The notes under the pieces are model-generated. The model was not told the DNA's origin. It ran no database searches and saw nothing but the letters and a program-made list of their open reading frames with translations. From contig CM027381.1 of the NCBI GenBank assembly GCA_015680905.1, positions 91,227,501-91,291,500 of the forward strand: a stretch of 64,000 bases of DNA, given 5' to 3'. This stretch comes from Coptis chinensis (Eukaryota; Streptophyta; Magnoliopsida; Ranunculales; Ranunculaceae). Positions 41,950 to 54,638 of this stretch are shown one piece after another. A program made the position numbers and the translations under genes. Every line of letters starts with the position of its first letter. The stretch's first letter is position 1.

Positions 41950-43124
41950 ACTCTCACTCTATATCAACTAGGCTCTCTATGTAAGTTGTGGTTTCGTAGC
42001 AATAAGTTGTAGACTTGGACCAATCATTTGCCACATTCTGAGAAGGAGTGAATGGTTATCTCCTCAAAGTTTGGCTTTTCAGTTCAAAGAATAATAGATT
42101 GCATCCATTGTCCAGTACAAGAGTTTCACCATCGTCTATAAAGCATAATGGTGCTAAGAAACATGATATTCGCACCTCAAGCTCATGAGCATGGCGCCCT
42201 ATGATGAACTGCTTGGTCCATGAATCTCTCGCACCATACTCTTTCATCACCCACAATTCAAAAGTGGATTCATCGAGCGAGACTACACATAGATTCCCAT
42301 CTATGTTGCGACTCTTAAGCCACATGGACTGCGAATCAGATGGTCAGGATATGGCACTTCACGAAAACTTTCACCCCCAGCATCATAAGCAATTATGACT
42401 GACTCAAAAGATTGTAGTAAGCCATTCTTCCGTGATCTATGTGCCTTCCAATGAAGAGCGCCATTAATAATTACTCCTCCCCTACCGGTACGAATAGCAT
42501 AAGGGAAGACTTGGATCCTTTGCCATGAGTTTCTTCTTAGGGAGTAGAATGTGACTTCTGATTCACGTTTCAGAAACAAGCTAATCTCTACAACTTCATA
42601 ATCCTTGACATATGCATTACTACAAAAACCATATACGCTGCGACTTGGTTTGCCATGAAAAGATTTGGATGGTATGATATTGCGTTTCCGAGTAGAAGGA
42701 TTCCATAAGCAGATGAAGTTGTTATCCTTATACATACAAGTCCGTTGCAAGATCCCCACAAATTAATTCCATTAAACTTAGTTTTGAGTGGATCGTCATA
42801 AATAACTCTTGATTGATATGTTTTGAAATCTACTAAGTTTAAGCTTTTATGTGGATAAAGAAATACAGCTTTCTTATTATTATTATTAAGATGGTTTGAT
42901 AAATTCGTAAAGTGACTATCAATAAAAACAGGATCGTCAATTAATGAACGCCATGATTTCGATACGCACCTGAATCGTAGAACAGACTTGACCAGTAACC
43001 TTGTTAGTATCGACTCAATGATCGACCATTGTTTGCCACTCTCATCTTTTTCTTCCCCATCCCCATCTCTTTTTTGTTTGCCCCGCTTATCTTTCTGAAA
43101 CGCCCTAATATAAGAGTTGAACAA
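41950..43124 (-). pseudogene. F-box/FBA paralogue 3, frameshifted
   Basis: Three minus-strand frames make up the gene in order. First, 43124-42720 has SIIESILTRLLVKSVLRFRC, VSKSWRSLIDDPVFIDSHF and INLWGSCNGLVCI. Then 42720-42301 has ICLWNPSTRKRNIIPS, VYGFCSNAYVKDYEVVEI, FYSLRRNSWQRIQVFPYA, GALHWKAHRSRKNG and AYDAGGESFREVPYPDHL. Then 42318-42056 has GNLCVVSLDESTFELWVMKE, YGARDSWTKQFIIGRH and FFELKSQTLRR, followed by a stop; homology to the intact copy goes on to about 41950. Two frameshifts and an early stop make it a pseudogene. It is closer in wording to F-box 2 (KAHRS, EVPYPD) than to the 9523 gene. Confidence 0.92.
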
Positions 43125-45227
43125 AGTTTTGATTTTTATTGTTGAACAAAGTTTTGATTTTTATTGGAAAATTGAAGGGCAATGTTTTATATGACAATTG
43201 TATTTTTTGTCTCAAATCCCAACCCGTATCATATGTGATATGGAACACGCACACCCATAAAAGAAAGATTTCCACACTTAGAACATCCATCATCAACCAT
43301 GTAGAGCTAATTGGCTTTTAAAAGCACGTCCATATAGTAATCGATCTACTTTGAAATGGTTTTTTTTCAAAGACCATTAATACTGAGTAGTTGAGAATGC
43401 TACCAGTGAACCTACGTAAGTCTCTTTTTTTACTCTTAGACTGACACATCAGATTTTATATAAAAAAAGGAATTCTATGCCCTTTTTTGCCGATTTCAAT
43501 TGTTTCGTAACCCAAAATAGATAAAAACCTCTTTCTATATTTTTTTTTTCAATTCTACAAAGCATTCCCAACTCTCCAAAAAAAATTCATCTCTTCGAAC
43601 CCTCTCTCTTATTCTTCTTTTCTTCCAAAATTAAACGAGATCAAAACGTATCATCTTTCTCTCAATTCATTTTCTTGTACTTCTTCTCCTCATCTCAAAT
43701 CCAAGTTGCTTTGTTGGTAGAAAAAAGAAGACAAGATCGATGAATCCTCCAATTGGGTAACTCCTCTTTACTTTTTTCTTCTTCTTCTTTTTCTATAACC
43801 CCTTTTCATCAATTTGACGAGTTTTGATATCGTTACCTGGGTAAGTAGTATAGGTCACCGCTTAGGGAGACAAAAACAACTTCCTATCATCTATAGAAGA
43901 CGAGAGTTTCAAACTATAACCCGTCCGTTAGTGTTCGTTGCCTTCCATCCAATGACATAGCACTGCCTTGCTTGATAGCCTCAAACAATTTTTATATGTA
44001 ATAATTTTTGTTTTTGGGTTTTTTTATCATTTCACAAACAAAACCATGATATGGATTCTTTTCTATTTTGATTATCGTTGAATATTTTGTTTCGTGTGTA
44101 TTTTATAATAACTATTCTTTATCCTGGTGGTGCACGCAAGGCTCTTCATCATAAGGTGCTAAGCTCTTCTATTTTAGTTTTGAGTTTAATTCTTCTTCTT
44201 TTCAAAGTAATTTATTTATTTTTAGTTTTCTTTTAAAATGCTCTCCACCTATTAACTAGATGATGATATCGATTGCTGAGATGATACCATGGACAAAATA
44301 ACCTGTAAGTCTTTTTACTTTATTATCCGATAATTTTTGGTTGGCCTGTCTGTTGCTACGTAGATTATTGGCTATTGTTCACTCATTAAAGGGTTTGAGT
44401 TGGAGGTTGCAAGGAAATATGTATATGTACTACTTCAACCAGTTATCGATCCCACTATATAGGAGGGTTGAACTTCTACTTGAAAATTTATAATAATATG
44501 TTAAATATTAATGTGGAAATCCACATACCAAACTCCTAAGTCCCTATCCCGAGAATCTAAAGTAAGTCATGGTTGCACAGTAAATCCACATCCCTGTTAC
44601 AAATTTCAATCTACTTTAAATGAAAAGTCCTTATCGATTTCTTAGTAAGTCAGAGTTAAGTATTGCAATTGACAATAACAATCTGAAGTCAGAAAGCCCT
44701 GAAAATCTCGAGCTTAGGTCCAACGTCAAACCCATTTTCTTTTTCAATATCAAGTCATTGTTCCCGTGGATGCAGACAATCGAATACGGCTCCATGTGCA
44801 GTTGATTTCATAACTGATATACAGCATATTAATATAAAAAATATGGATTTCCTCCGTCTTTGGGTTTTTATTCATAGAGTTGGAAGCGGATTGTTATGTA
44901 TTTATCTTATTCTCCATTACTGATTGATCCAATTAATGCACAAACATGTTGGTAATCATTGCTTGAAGATGTGTAATCTCTTCCATTTTTTTTTTGTCGT
45001 TTCCATTCCTCTTTTATTTAATTAGGAAGTTTTTGATTAAATGCTTATTTTATGTTTATGTCTTCTCACCAGTTTTCGATTCTGGCGTTTATCAATGTTT
45101 GGGTAACATCGATCTCCGAATTGAAGATTTTCTTCTCATTCGCTTCTTAAATCTTATTCTTTGTTATTATTATTTTTTCCAATTTTATGGCGCTATGATT
45201 TTCTATGTAATATGGATAGCAGATAAT
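43125..45227. other. Leader-like and intron-like stretch
   Basis: A CT-rich stretch at about 43560-43735 with an ATG at 43740 (ATGAATCCTCCAATTG before GGTAAC) looks like the 5' leader and first exon of a plant gene. Possible small exons follow near 44250-44305. No protein family could be read. A 36-bp near-exact duplication, GTTGAACAAAGTTTTGATTT, occurs at about 43122 and 43141. Confidence 0.4.
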
Positions 45228-45296
45228 GCCAAGTGTTGAACGGCTTCGTTGCCAAGTGTTGAACGGCTTCGTCGCCAAGTGTTGAACGACTTCGTA
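45228..45296. repeat. 23-bp tandem repeat x 3
   Basis: GCCAAGTGTTGAACGGCTTC plus three bases, at 45228, 45251 and 45274. The third copy has one change (GACTTC). Confidence 0.95.
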
Positions 45297-45510
45297 CACA
45301 TCAACAATGAATCCCTGAGAGTGAACAGTGACGACATACCTGTATGATTAGGGATAGATATCGCTATCACCGGCGTATAAACCAAACTGAAGGTACAACT
45401 CTACTACTCTGTCATGGCCTTCTTATTAAAAGATTATTTAGTTTTACTTTTTTTTTTTTCCTAACATGCATTTTATTTTTAAGAATTCATTATGCTTCTG
45501 ATGTTGTTAG

Positions 45511-45998
45511 GTTGTAAGGCATTGTCGAAATGGTGAAATTGGGAGAACATTTGCAAATTCCACTAAGGAAAGTGATGCTGCTGAAGCAGTAGCAGTCCTG
45601 GCTGAGTTGGCAATGGCTCAGGGTAGTAAGCACAACATTAGTGTAGTGATAATTGAGTTGAGCAAATCAAGTTGAAAATATGTAAGCAGTAATTGTTCTG
45701 TTTTGTTCATATAGATGCCGAAGTTTTAAAATTTTCTTCTACTTGAGCTTTTCCATGGATTGGCTAGAAGAGAGAAAAGGATTGTAATATAACATTCCTT
45801 CTATAATTATTTCTTCAGATATTCTAAACCATGATGAAATGAGATTAGTTGTTAAGACTCTTTCGCATTGAACAGGTTCACCAGGATGAACAAAGATGTA
45901 AGCAAAATTAGAACTCAGAATTGGGTTTCAGAGATTAAAAAGAAAGCAAAGGAGATAGCTTTAAGATACAAACCTCCTAGGGATCATGGAACTTATAA
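45511..45998 (+). pseudogene. Unidentified exon remnants
   Basis: Two plus-strand segments look like exons. About 45511-45625 reads VVRHCRNGEIGRTFANSTKE and SDAAEAVAVLAELAMAQG. About 45877-45998 reads FTRMNKDVSKIRTQNWVSEI and KKKAKEIALRYKPPRDHGTY, cut off where the LTR-like sequence starts. The family is not recognised. They may belong with the leader-like region at 43.6-43.75 kb. Confidence 0.35.
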
Positions 45999-48330
45999 CA
46001 CCCCGTCTTGTATTTTATTTTTCCTATAATAATAGTAAAGATAATAATAATAAAGATAATAATAATGAAAATAGATAAAACAGATATAGGATATCCAGTA
46101 GTTACGGATAAAAGACCGTAAGTAAGTAGATAAGTTTCAACCCTTGTTTTTCGGGGGAAGTTTTAAAAACTAGAAAATAGAGTATTCTCATGTAGAGTTT
46201 TAAGAAAGAAAAAAAAAAACCCCAGCGAGAGTTTTAGAAAAAAAAAGGGGGACTTTTAATGAAAGAAGAAAGGGTTTTGAACGAGAAAGATCGTCCTTTC
46301 GCGCAGCAGTCGACTTCAGTCTTTCGGGTTTTTATCGCTGTTCGGTTTATATGCAGTGAGTAGATATTTTACGTTTTTATTTTTGTTTACTGTAGATTTC
46401 ATGATACGAGGTACTGTTCACATGATGATTTGTTTAGTCAGTACGATATACTAATTTGTCTTAACTTAGTATATAACTTTGAATAAACCTAAATTGATTG
46501 CTGGCTATAAACAAATTGGACGATTATGTATTCATGAATTGGTTGGATGGAGAGTTGTGGGTTCAGAAGTTGTCAAAGCCTTGAAAACGGTTGTTACTGG
46601 CGTCAACTCAGAACCCAAAACGTCCTTTTTCTTGTGTGTCATTTGAAGTCAGTCCTGTATAAATGTTTACTGAACTCTTTTAAGTTGTGTTTGTATATGT
46701 TGTGGAACTGTTAAACTGTGATAGGGTTGAGGTTTGGTTGATTGGTGTTTGGGTGGGTGCTGTTGCAAGTGGCAGAAGGCCGTTAATGGCAGCGCCATCT
46801 AGTGTGGAGGAAGGGTCGATCAAATGGGTATGGTAGTTGTTTTTGGTGGTATGAGAATTGATTGTAGGGGGTATGGTGGAGAGGTGAGTGGTGTTCCGGC
46901 GAGTGAGGCTTTCGCAGACCATTAATGGCGTCGAATTGGGATTTTTACAGTATAATGGAATCATGAATTGTTGGTATAGGTATATAGGGGTTTTCTCATA
47001 GAACCAAACCGCGGGGTTCATTAGTGGTGGCGAGTGGCTGATTGGTGGTGGCTGGAGGTGGTGACGCTGGTGGAGGCGTTGGTGAGGAAGATGAACAGTG
47101 AAGTTAAAAATTTTGTTTTGTTGGGCTTGGGCCCGAATTTCGTGGGTGGGCTTATGTTCTAAATTTTAGATTTTATTTTTTGAATTAAGTTTAGACTATG
47201 GGCCTTAGGCTTTGGGCTTTTGGGTTAGAGGAGTTTAGGCCTGGTTGACCAGAGTTGACTGTTGACCAGGGTTGACTTTGACCAGTTGACCCAAATTTGA
47301 CTTTTTCCTAAAATTATGATTCGGTCTATTAGGATAAGTCTAGGACTATTAGTATGTTTGACTTAGGCTAAGATCTTTCTAAATATATTTGTGTACTTGT
47401 ATTTACTGCTTTATGATTTTCAGTTTTTTACGATACACAATGTTATGACACTTATACATCCATGAAATTAATAGCGCGTAAACCAAAATTAATTGAATCA
47501 AGATATTCCTTCGTTCTCTGAAATAATATATGCAATAAAGTTCAATAATACGTAAACAAAATTTACCGCACCCTTTTAGAACTCTCCACGCCTCAAGTTT
47601 TGGAATTGAGTTTTATGACTGAAGATGTCATATGATAGGTGGGCATTTATTGAATGTGCCATAAATGGCCCGTTAGCGTTATATAAGGGTATTCATTGAA
47701 TATGCCATGAATGACCCGGGTATTCATTGAATGTGCCATGAATGACCAGATTGTTTGGACTGCCCTAAAGAGGAACTAAGGTATTCGCCTTGCAGGTTAG
47801 TTGTATTCCTTGAGTGTACGGGAATGTAGGATTGGGTATTCCTTGAATGTGGCAGGAATGACCCAGGGCATTCATTGAATATGCCATGAATGGCCCGTTA
47901 GTGATATGATAAGTATTCCTTGAATGTGGCGGGAATTACCTAAGGTATTCATTGAATGTGCCATGAATGACCTGAGTTTTTGTGCCCAATGAGGCTGTGA
48001 AATATGTGTATGAAAGCCAGAGGTGGCTATGATATTGTGGTATTCGGTGGGAAAGAGGCACACAGAAATGTGTGATTTGGCAAATGTGTGGAGTGCAAAT
48101 CGTGGAGTAGGTACTAAAGGGTGGGTGTATAAGAAAAGTAATTTATTAATTGATAAGAGAAATCGATTTGATTATGCGAGTGTGTTTGGGCTTACTTTTG
48201 AATACATATAGGATATCTACATATGTTATATACAAGTTCTAACTTTCTTTTGTAGGAGGGTAGGACTTAATAATATTTTGTGCAGGGACGCGGTCCTACC
48301 CTTATACAGCAGTGGATATCGGTAAGTTGT
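45999..48330 (+). mobile_element. LTR-like retrotransposon sequence
   Basis: ATAACACCCCGTCTTG at the left matches the common start of plant Ty3/Gypsy LTRs (TGTAACACCCC type). It contains runs of TTGAC-rich repeats (GGTTGACCAGAGTTGACTGT, 47243-47305) and GGGCTT repeats as in such LTRs. No gag-pol follows, so it may be a solo LTR. The 3' limit and target duplication were not settled. Confidence 0.4.
47640..47975. repeat. Degenerate ATTCATTGAATGTGCCATGAATG repeats
   Basis: At least seven units of GTATTCATTGAATGTGCCAT plus GAATGACCC with short variable linkers. Each core is itself a partial inverted repeat (CATTGAATG / CATGAATG). They lie inside the LTR-like region. Confidence 0.85.
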
Positions 48331-49034
48331 AATTCAATTATTTAGATGTTAAAACGAGTTATTAAAATGAGTTAATATAATGGAAGTTTTGCTTGAGAAG
48401 AAACTATGCCGGTTGAGATGACGGAACTACCTTTCTTCTAAGCTGAGAATGATTAGGTTATGATAGAGTTAAAGTGTTAGTTGGATAAGAAAAGATTTGA
48501 AATGTTTATATGTGGTTAGTCTACTCATACCAGCAAATTCCATTTTGCTGACCCATGTTTGCTTTGTTTTGGCAACGTGGGTGTGTTCTTGGGAACATAG
48601 GTGGAAGGCAGTGGAACCGCGACGTGTGATTGGGATTCTTGCCTGGAGCAGTCCGTTAGTTTTCTTTTAGGTCTGATTCTTATTGGAAGGATGTAATAAC
48701 GTAGTTTACTTTTTTTCATGGCATGAGAACATGGTAGTAAAGACTATAATTCAGAGAGTCTGTTTGATGTTTTGTTTGGACGGGATGATATTTTAATAAA
48801 GCAATGGTGTATAATTATTGGGATTATTTTAATTTAAGTTGATTCTTGAATGATATGGCTGTTAGGGTTTTGTATGTGTAGTATCCCCCGTCATAGTCTG
48901 GGTTTTTAAACAAGTGAACCTAGTGATGTTTGAGATATTTATATTTCAAATTCAGTACGCGGATGAGAACTTCTACACGATCTTTGCATGTATTAATTCG
49001 ACTCACTTGAGATTGATTTGGGCAAAACCAAAAG
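48331..49034. other. Unassigned stretch before the JmjC fragment
   Basis: No gene was recognised. A short GTATCCCCCGTCATAGTC motif at about 48880 resembles the CACCCCGTC start of the LTR-like element and may be a second element end. Confidence 0.35.
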
Positions 49035-49520
49035 TCATGCAAGGCTGCTTTTCAAGTAGATTCGAACGACAACTATTTGTACTATCTGTCAACTAGAGAT
49101 AAACAATACAGTGACTTGAACCATTTCCAGAAGCACTGGATCAAGGGTGAGCCAGTAATTGTCCGCGATGTGCTTGAATTTACATCTGGATTGAGCTGGG
49201 ATCCATTGGTGGTTAGTCGTGCCATGCATGAGAAGAAAAATTCTAGATTAATCAGTCAGAAAAAGAATAAACAAATAATTGAGGGTTCCTCTTATTTGGA
49301 AGTGTCAGCTATTGATTGCCTGGAGTGTCTTGCAATTTATGTGTTACTTCATGTCTATTATGATGTTTTTGTAAAACCGAAAGGGTTACGACCACAAAGA
49401 TTCCATGACCATCACACATTCACCTTAAAGATCAAAAATTATGATGAAGATCTCCCATGTTGGGAGAGGGAAAAAAGAGTAATCTTATGGTCCAACTCGA
49501 AGCAGCACGTAAGCGTTTAG
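49035..49520 (+). pseudogene. JMJ25/IBM1-type JmjC gene fragment, with DC1-like tail
   Basis: The open frame reads SCKAAFQVDSNDNYLYYLST, RDKQYSDLNHFQKHWIKGEP, VIVRDVLEFTSGLSWDPLVV and YLEVSAIDCLE. This is the start of the JmjC domain region of plant JMJ25/IBM1-like H3K9 demethylases, up to the AIDCLDWC motif but before the Fe(II)-binding residues. It then switches to RPQRFHDHHTFTLKIKNYDE and DLPCWEREK, which resembles a DC1 Cys/His domain start and does not belong to JMJ25. The enzyme core is missing, so no demethylase activity is expected. 49521-49919 holds no recognised gene. Confidence 0.75.
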
Positions 49521-49922
49521 AAGAGATTTGCCCTATTAGCAATACTGATAGTACATCCCAAAAATGCAAATAATGATTGAATGTCCTTGACTCCTAGGTG
49601 AACGTATAATTTTCATTATTCCTTTTCCTAAGCTTTCATGCTTTGGTAGGACTCCAATATAAGAGTTCACAATTAATTCACGTTGTTTGTTTGTTTTAGA
49701 AAAAGGACGAATATTACAAATATGGTTCGCTCACAACTGCTGTGGTGATGGAGATTTTCAGCAGACCCACCAAGTAAACCAAGGCCGATTTGCTTAATTT
49801 AAGATAATTGAAAAAAAAAATGTTATTTAAGATATATACAAATCATGCCTTATCTCCTATATCTATACAAATCACGTAGTAATTGAAGCAACTCCTAAAA
49901 AAAAAAAAGGAATGCTAAATAA

Positions 49923-49930
49923 TTATAAAT
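49923..49930 (+). promoter_or_regulatory. TATA box of the Rep-helicase gene
   Basis: TATAAATA is followed by a leader rich in CAACCAAAACC. The leader ends CACCAAATCAG before GTACTC at 50073, suggesting a 5' leader intron that runs to the ACAG acceptor at about 50697. Confidence 0.5.
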
Positions 49931-50389
49931 ACCTCCCTAGATTTGGTTAATTCTCCATACTTTACTATTCACTTATACACATTCAACCAAAAACCTATTA
50001 CCATACTCAACCAAAACACTTCCTTACCGTCTCTATACTCAACCAAAACCTGTACATTGTTCACCAAATCAGGTACTCTTCTTACTGTTTATGTTATGTT
50101 TGATTCTATTTTTTTTTTGCTTGGAGATGGGGACTTAGAAATGCCACAATACTGTTTAGGAATGCGTAGGCATCAAGGGTAGAAAGTAGGACTAAAGCCT
50201 CTTTGCCATTATTTTGTTGCTTTGGAAATTGAAAACCCATGAGATTCAGTGTGCTGAACTGTCCTCCTAAATCATCATAGTGTGTGCTTGAAGGACCTAA
50301 CCTCTCTACCTATCTAAAAGAATGGTCACCTAACTTTAATAAAAAACAAACCACATTACTCCTTCATCTGCAGCAACTCAGCTACTAAC

Positions 50390-50600
50390 TCAATTATTCA
50401 AATGACAATGAATTAAATTGATCACGGAAGCATCGACAAATCCATAAGCATTTGCATGGAGAACATCCACAGCCTCACATACTTTCTTCTTCAGTGCATC
50501 TGGGGCCTCTATGAGATGCAGTACCTCCCTCTGGTCCATCTCCAGCAGCATTCCTGTTATCTTAGAAACTGGTGACTGTGGTTGAAGTTGTTTCACTAGC
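50390..50600 (-). pseudogene. Poly(A)-binding protein MLLE domain fragment
   Basis: The minus strand reads LQPQSPVSKITGMLLEMDQR, EVLHLIEAPDALKKKVCEAV and DVLHANA. The KITGMLLEM core followed by EVL.L.E.P..L..KV.EA is the C-terminal MLLE (PABC) domain of poly(A)-binding proteins, which binds PAM2 motifs. Only this piece of about 50 residues remains; the RRM domains are absent. It lies inside the presumed leader intron of the Rep-helicase on the opposite strand, consistent with capture. Confidence 0.8.
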
Positions 50601-53600
50601 GGGAATAGACCTCTTGCTTTTATTGATAGCTATTATATTTGTTTTAGTAAATTTTAGTAGTTCTTAATAATAATTTTATGTCTTATGCAACTTACAGTTC
50701 TAATATGGTTGCAAGAGGGACAACAAAGCGTACTACAAATAGTGCAGAGCAAAGACATGAATGCAGCTAAACCTAGAGCTGCAAGAAGATCAAGAGCAAA
50801 CGTATCTGACCCTAAAAATTGTTTGGCAAAAAAACCAATTCTTAGTACTCCGGTACTAAGTAAAGAAGAATGTAAATTTAATCGATCTAATCGGATGTCT
50901 TCTTTAGCAAAAAAGAGGAATAGACCTCTAGGTGTTGGTGATTTGCAAAATCAGTTAAAGAAGGATTTAATAAAAGAAATTCCCATAAAAAAAAATAGAC
51001 CTCAAAAGAAAAAGAAATTGTTTTGATTCGCTCAGAGACGATGATTACTATTCACAAATCAGTGGATGTGAATCAGATGGTGATGAAGAAAGCAATTCAT
51101 ATAAAGACATGATGCTTGGAGAAAGTGAACATACAAGTAAGAATTTAAATATATGTTATTTTGATATTTAGAATGTAAAAATTTTAACTGTGTTATTTTG
51201 TTATTTTTTTACATAGGAAATTTTCAAGAAGCATGGAATTTTGGAGAACCAAACTGTGTGTGTTCTTTTTGTGGAGCAATATTATGGTATGAAGAAAGGG
51301 TTGGGTGAACAAGACAAACCAAAAAACCACAGTTTGGAATATGTTGCCTACATGGAAAAGTTCAACTTCCTGTTTTGGCTAATGCACCTCCATTCCTAAA
51401 CCAACTACTAGATTATGAAAGTGGTACAAGGTCAGCAAATTATAGAGAAAATATACGGGCGTATAACTCGATGTTTGCTTTCACATCAATTGGAGGAGTG
51501 GTTGATAAAAAAAATAAACAACGGAAAGGGGCCATATGTTTATAAGATAAGTGGGCAAAATCATCACAAAATTGGAACCTTGCTACCAATTCCAGGTTAG
51601 CTTTTAAATTTGGTCAGTTATACATATATACAGCAAATGAAGTGCAAAATATTAGATTGTTTTGGTATGTATAATTTTCTTTAATGAACAATGCAGAAAA
51701 TAATTTGACATTTGATTTTTCTTAATAATTTTGTGATTACATGTCATTTACCTGTTAATTTCGTTTTTGTTCTTTACGCCAGGTCAGATTCCTAAATTTG
51801 ACCAGTTATACGTATATGATATAGCCAATGAAGTGCAAAACAGATTGAACTCTTTTAGTAAAAAGATTGAAAAGAAAAAACCGTTAGATCCAAACATTAT
51901 AGCAGGACTCATTGAAATGTTAAATGAAAACAACATAATAGCCGAGAGTTCTGAGAATGGCGAGGAGATAGATTCTGAGAATCTGAAATCGCTGATGTTA
52001 GTATAAGACTCATTAGTACAAGACGTGATCGACGGAAGAGTATACAACATGCCTACTTCTAATGAGGTAGCTGGTCTCATTGTTGGTAATGGAGATGAAT
52101 CTCAAGGTCACCGTGACGTTGTTGTTGACAAGAAAGGATACGGCTTGAAGAGGATCGATGAGACTTTTCCAAGTTTTATGTCAATGCAATACCTTCTCTT
52201 ATTTCCTGATGGAGCTGATGGGTATAGACCTGAAATAAAATACAGAAATGGTAGTAAAGTTGGTAAGAAACAACATGTTACCATGAGAGAGTATTATGCT
52301 TTTAGAATGCAAATGAGAGCAAATGAAGGACTAACAATATTTAGAGGTGGTCGATTGAAGTAACAATTTTGGGTTGATGCATACACTGCTGCTGAGGAAA
52401 TGAGGCTTTCGTGGGTTAGAAATAACCAACATACGATTCGTGCTATACCAAGGTTCGGTTGATGATTTTGTTTCTGGGGACACTAAACCTGCATCTGTTG
52501 GTAGGCGATTAGTTTTACGGTTTTACCATCGTCTTTTACAGGTAAGTTCAATCAAATCCCAAATACTCACTTGGAACCTTTGAAAATGAATATATAATGA
52601 CAAATGATTAATTTTACCATTGTTTTTTATAGGTGGTCCAAGATATATGGTTCAAAATTATCAGGATGCCATAGCCATTTCCAGATGGGCTGGAACTCCT
52701 GATATTTTCACCACATTTACTTACAACCCCAAATGGCCTGAAATTCAAATGGCATTGGACAAGGCTTCTAAGGGACTAAAACCTGAAGATGCCCCTGAAA
52801 TTGTTGCTCGGGTATTTGAAATAAAACTGCATGAGTTAATGACTGATTTGCAACGGCGTAAACATTTTGGTAAAGCTTGGGCAGGTCAGACTTTATGTTT
52901 AATTCTTTTGCCTATAATTTATAAAATGCATAAGCGTAGTTCCATTTGGGATTAACGAACATGTATATATACATTTCAATAATAGTGGTTCATACATAAT
53001 TAACCCAAAAATATTTGGAATAATGGGAAACTTAGAATGAAGAAAGAGTGTTATAGTTCAAAGAGTCAATTTGCACCTACTATAGATTTTCAAATCTACC
53101 AGTTTAGTAAGCCATCAGTTGGTGGCATAAACAAAGGAAACTTAGTACATACCTCTTGCTTGGATCAACACTCCATATTTAACACTAGGCCAAATACGAA
53201 ATCGACACACATTGAAGATCATATGCCTCACTTCTTGCTATATCGCCGCGTTGCATTGGATACTTCTTATCCGTTCAATTTACATGTATAAAAAAGAAAT
53301 AATGGATCGACTCTAGACTCCATGCCGTGAATTTAGCATTGGAACTATACCAAAACACAACAACATCCTTAATCCCCTAAAAGCTTAATACTGAATAGAA
53401 TTGATCAAATGTGTACCACACACAACTTAGTAAGAAATCTTGAAGACGCAACAACCAATAAAACTCTTGGTCTATACTAATTTGTTTTACTATTGTCTAC
53501 GTTTAGTTTGCACGAATTGGTGAGGATATAAACAAAGTTCTGGGAAGCATTTTGTTCTGGTGTTTGGTAATGGTTAAAAATGAGATGGATATAGACAGAA

Positions 53601-53831
53601 AACATAACAAGCAATAAAATACAAGTAGAAAATAAAACCATCAAATCTTACCACAGCTTGATCAATGATCACGTCATATCAAACAATGGATCACTTTAGT
53701 TCAGAAAAAGAAGCAACCTGAAAGAAAAGGCCCCATGCTAATCACTTAAATTAAACTTAAGAAAAAATCATAGTAACAAGAAGCTGTAAAGGATAAGAAA
53801 AAACATATAAAAGGAGCTGGCAAAAAACATA

Positions 53832-54003
53832 CCTTTGAGGGGGTTGGTAAAGTAATGAAGAGAAGATAATGTTGGGATAGATGAGAGCATGTCTCCTTTC
53901 TTCAAACCTTCTCTCTCTGCTCTCTTCTCGATATGATATCTCCTTTTCTTGACTTTCTTTGCTGCTTTTTCGCTAAAACACCGCCCTTTGTTCAACGAGA
54001 TAT
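53832..54003 (-). pseudogene. Unidentified basic exon
   Basis: Between a TGCAG acceptor and a GGTATG donor the minus strand reads ISLNKGRCFSEKAAKKVKKR, RYHIEKRAEREGLKKGDMLS and SIPTLSSLHYFTNPLKG. The splice signals and open frame suggest a real exon. I do not recognise the protein. It lies downstream (on this strand) of the DUF4079 exons but need not belong to the same gene. Confidence 0.4.
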
Positions 54004-54638
54004 CTGCAGAGACAGGAGATTTAAGCTATTTATCAAAGATTCTAAGACAAAAGATGTGTGCAAGTCAATGCTATGTACAATCTCGAGAAATGTGTATTTG
54101 TTATTAGATGTCTCTTCTCTTTAAATAGATTCTGCCTTCAGTATTTTTTGTAAAATAAGGTTAGCCTTTGAGAATCTTCCTTTCATCAGACAACTGAGAT
54201 ATAATGTAAATAATAGCTGCCGCCACTGATATAGGGCTCCTCCTATAAACAAGAAAAGAAACATATCAGCTTTACATTTGAGGCAAAACATTGGTTAAAA
54301 ACCACAACAAGAACAATTCAATAAAATGAGGCAAATAAGCAGATAAATGAAACCTGCAAGGTGCAATAGATTTATTCCAGCCGAACATCACATGTGAACC
54401 TAATATGCTGTGATTGGATGATTACTATTTGTCTCGAATTTCTACGAGAATGTAGACAAGTGTAGCTTAGCTCCGTCTACTTTTGTGATCCTCATTCTCT
54501 TATTAATATATTATATTTACCAGTTATAAATAAAATAAAATAAGAAAAACTAGTGCTACCTTATATCAAGCTCCTCGATTTCTCGAATCGCTTCTTGGCG
54601 GCTTTAACAGATTGATTTGCCATGCCAAGATGAACTAC

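Noticed and set aside
46680-47021. 113-residue minus-strand frame rich in Thr/Asn/Pro
   Set aside because: Lies within LTR-like sequence, low complexity, no recognisable family.
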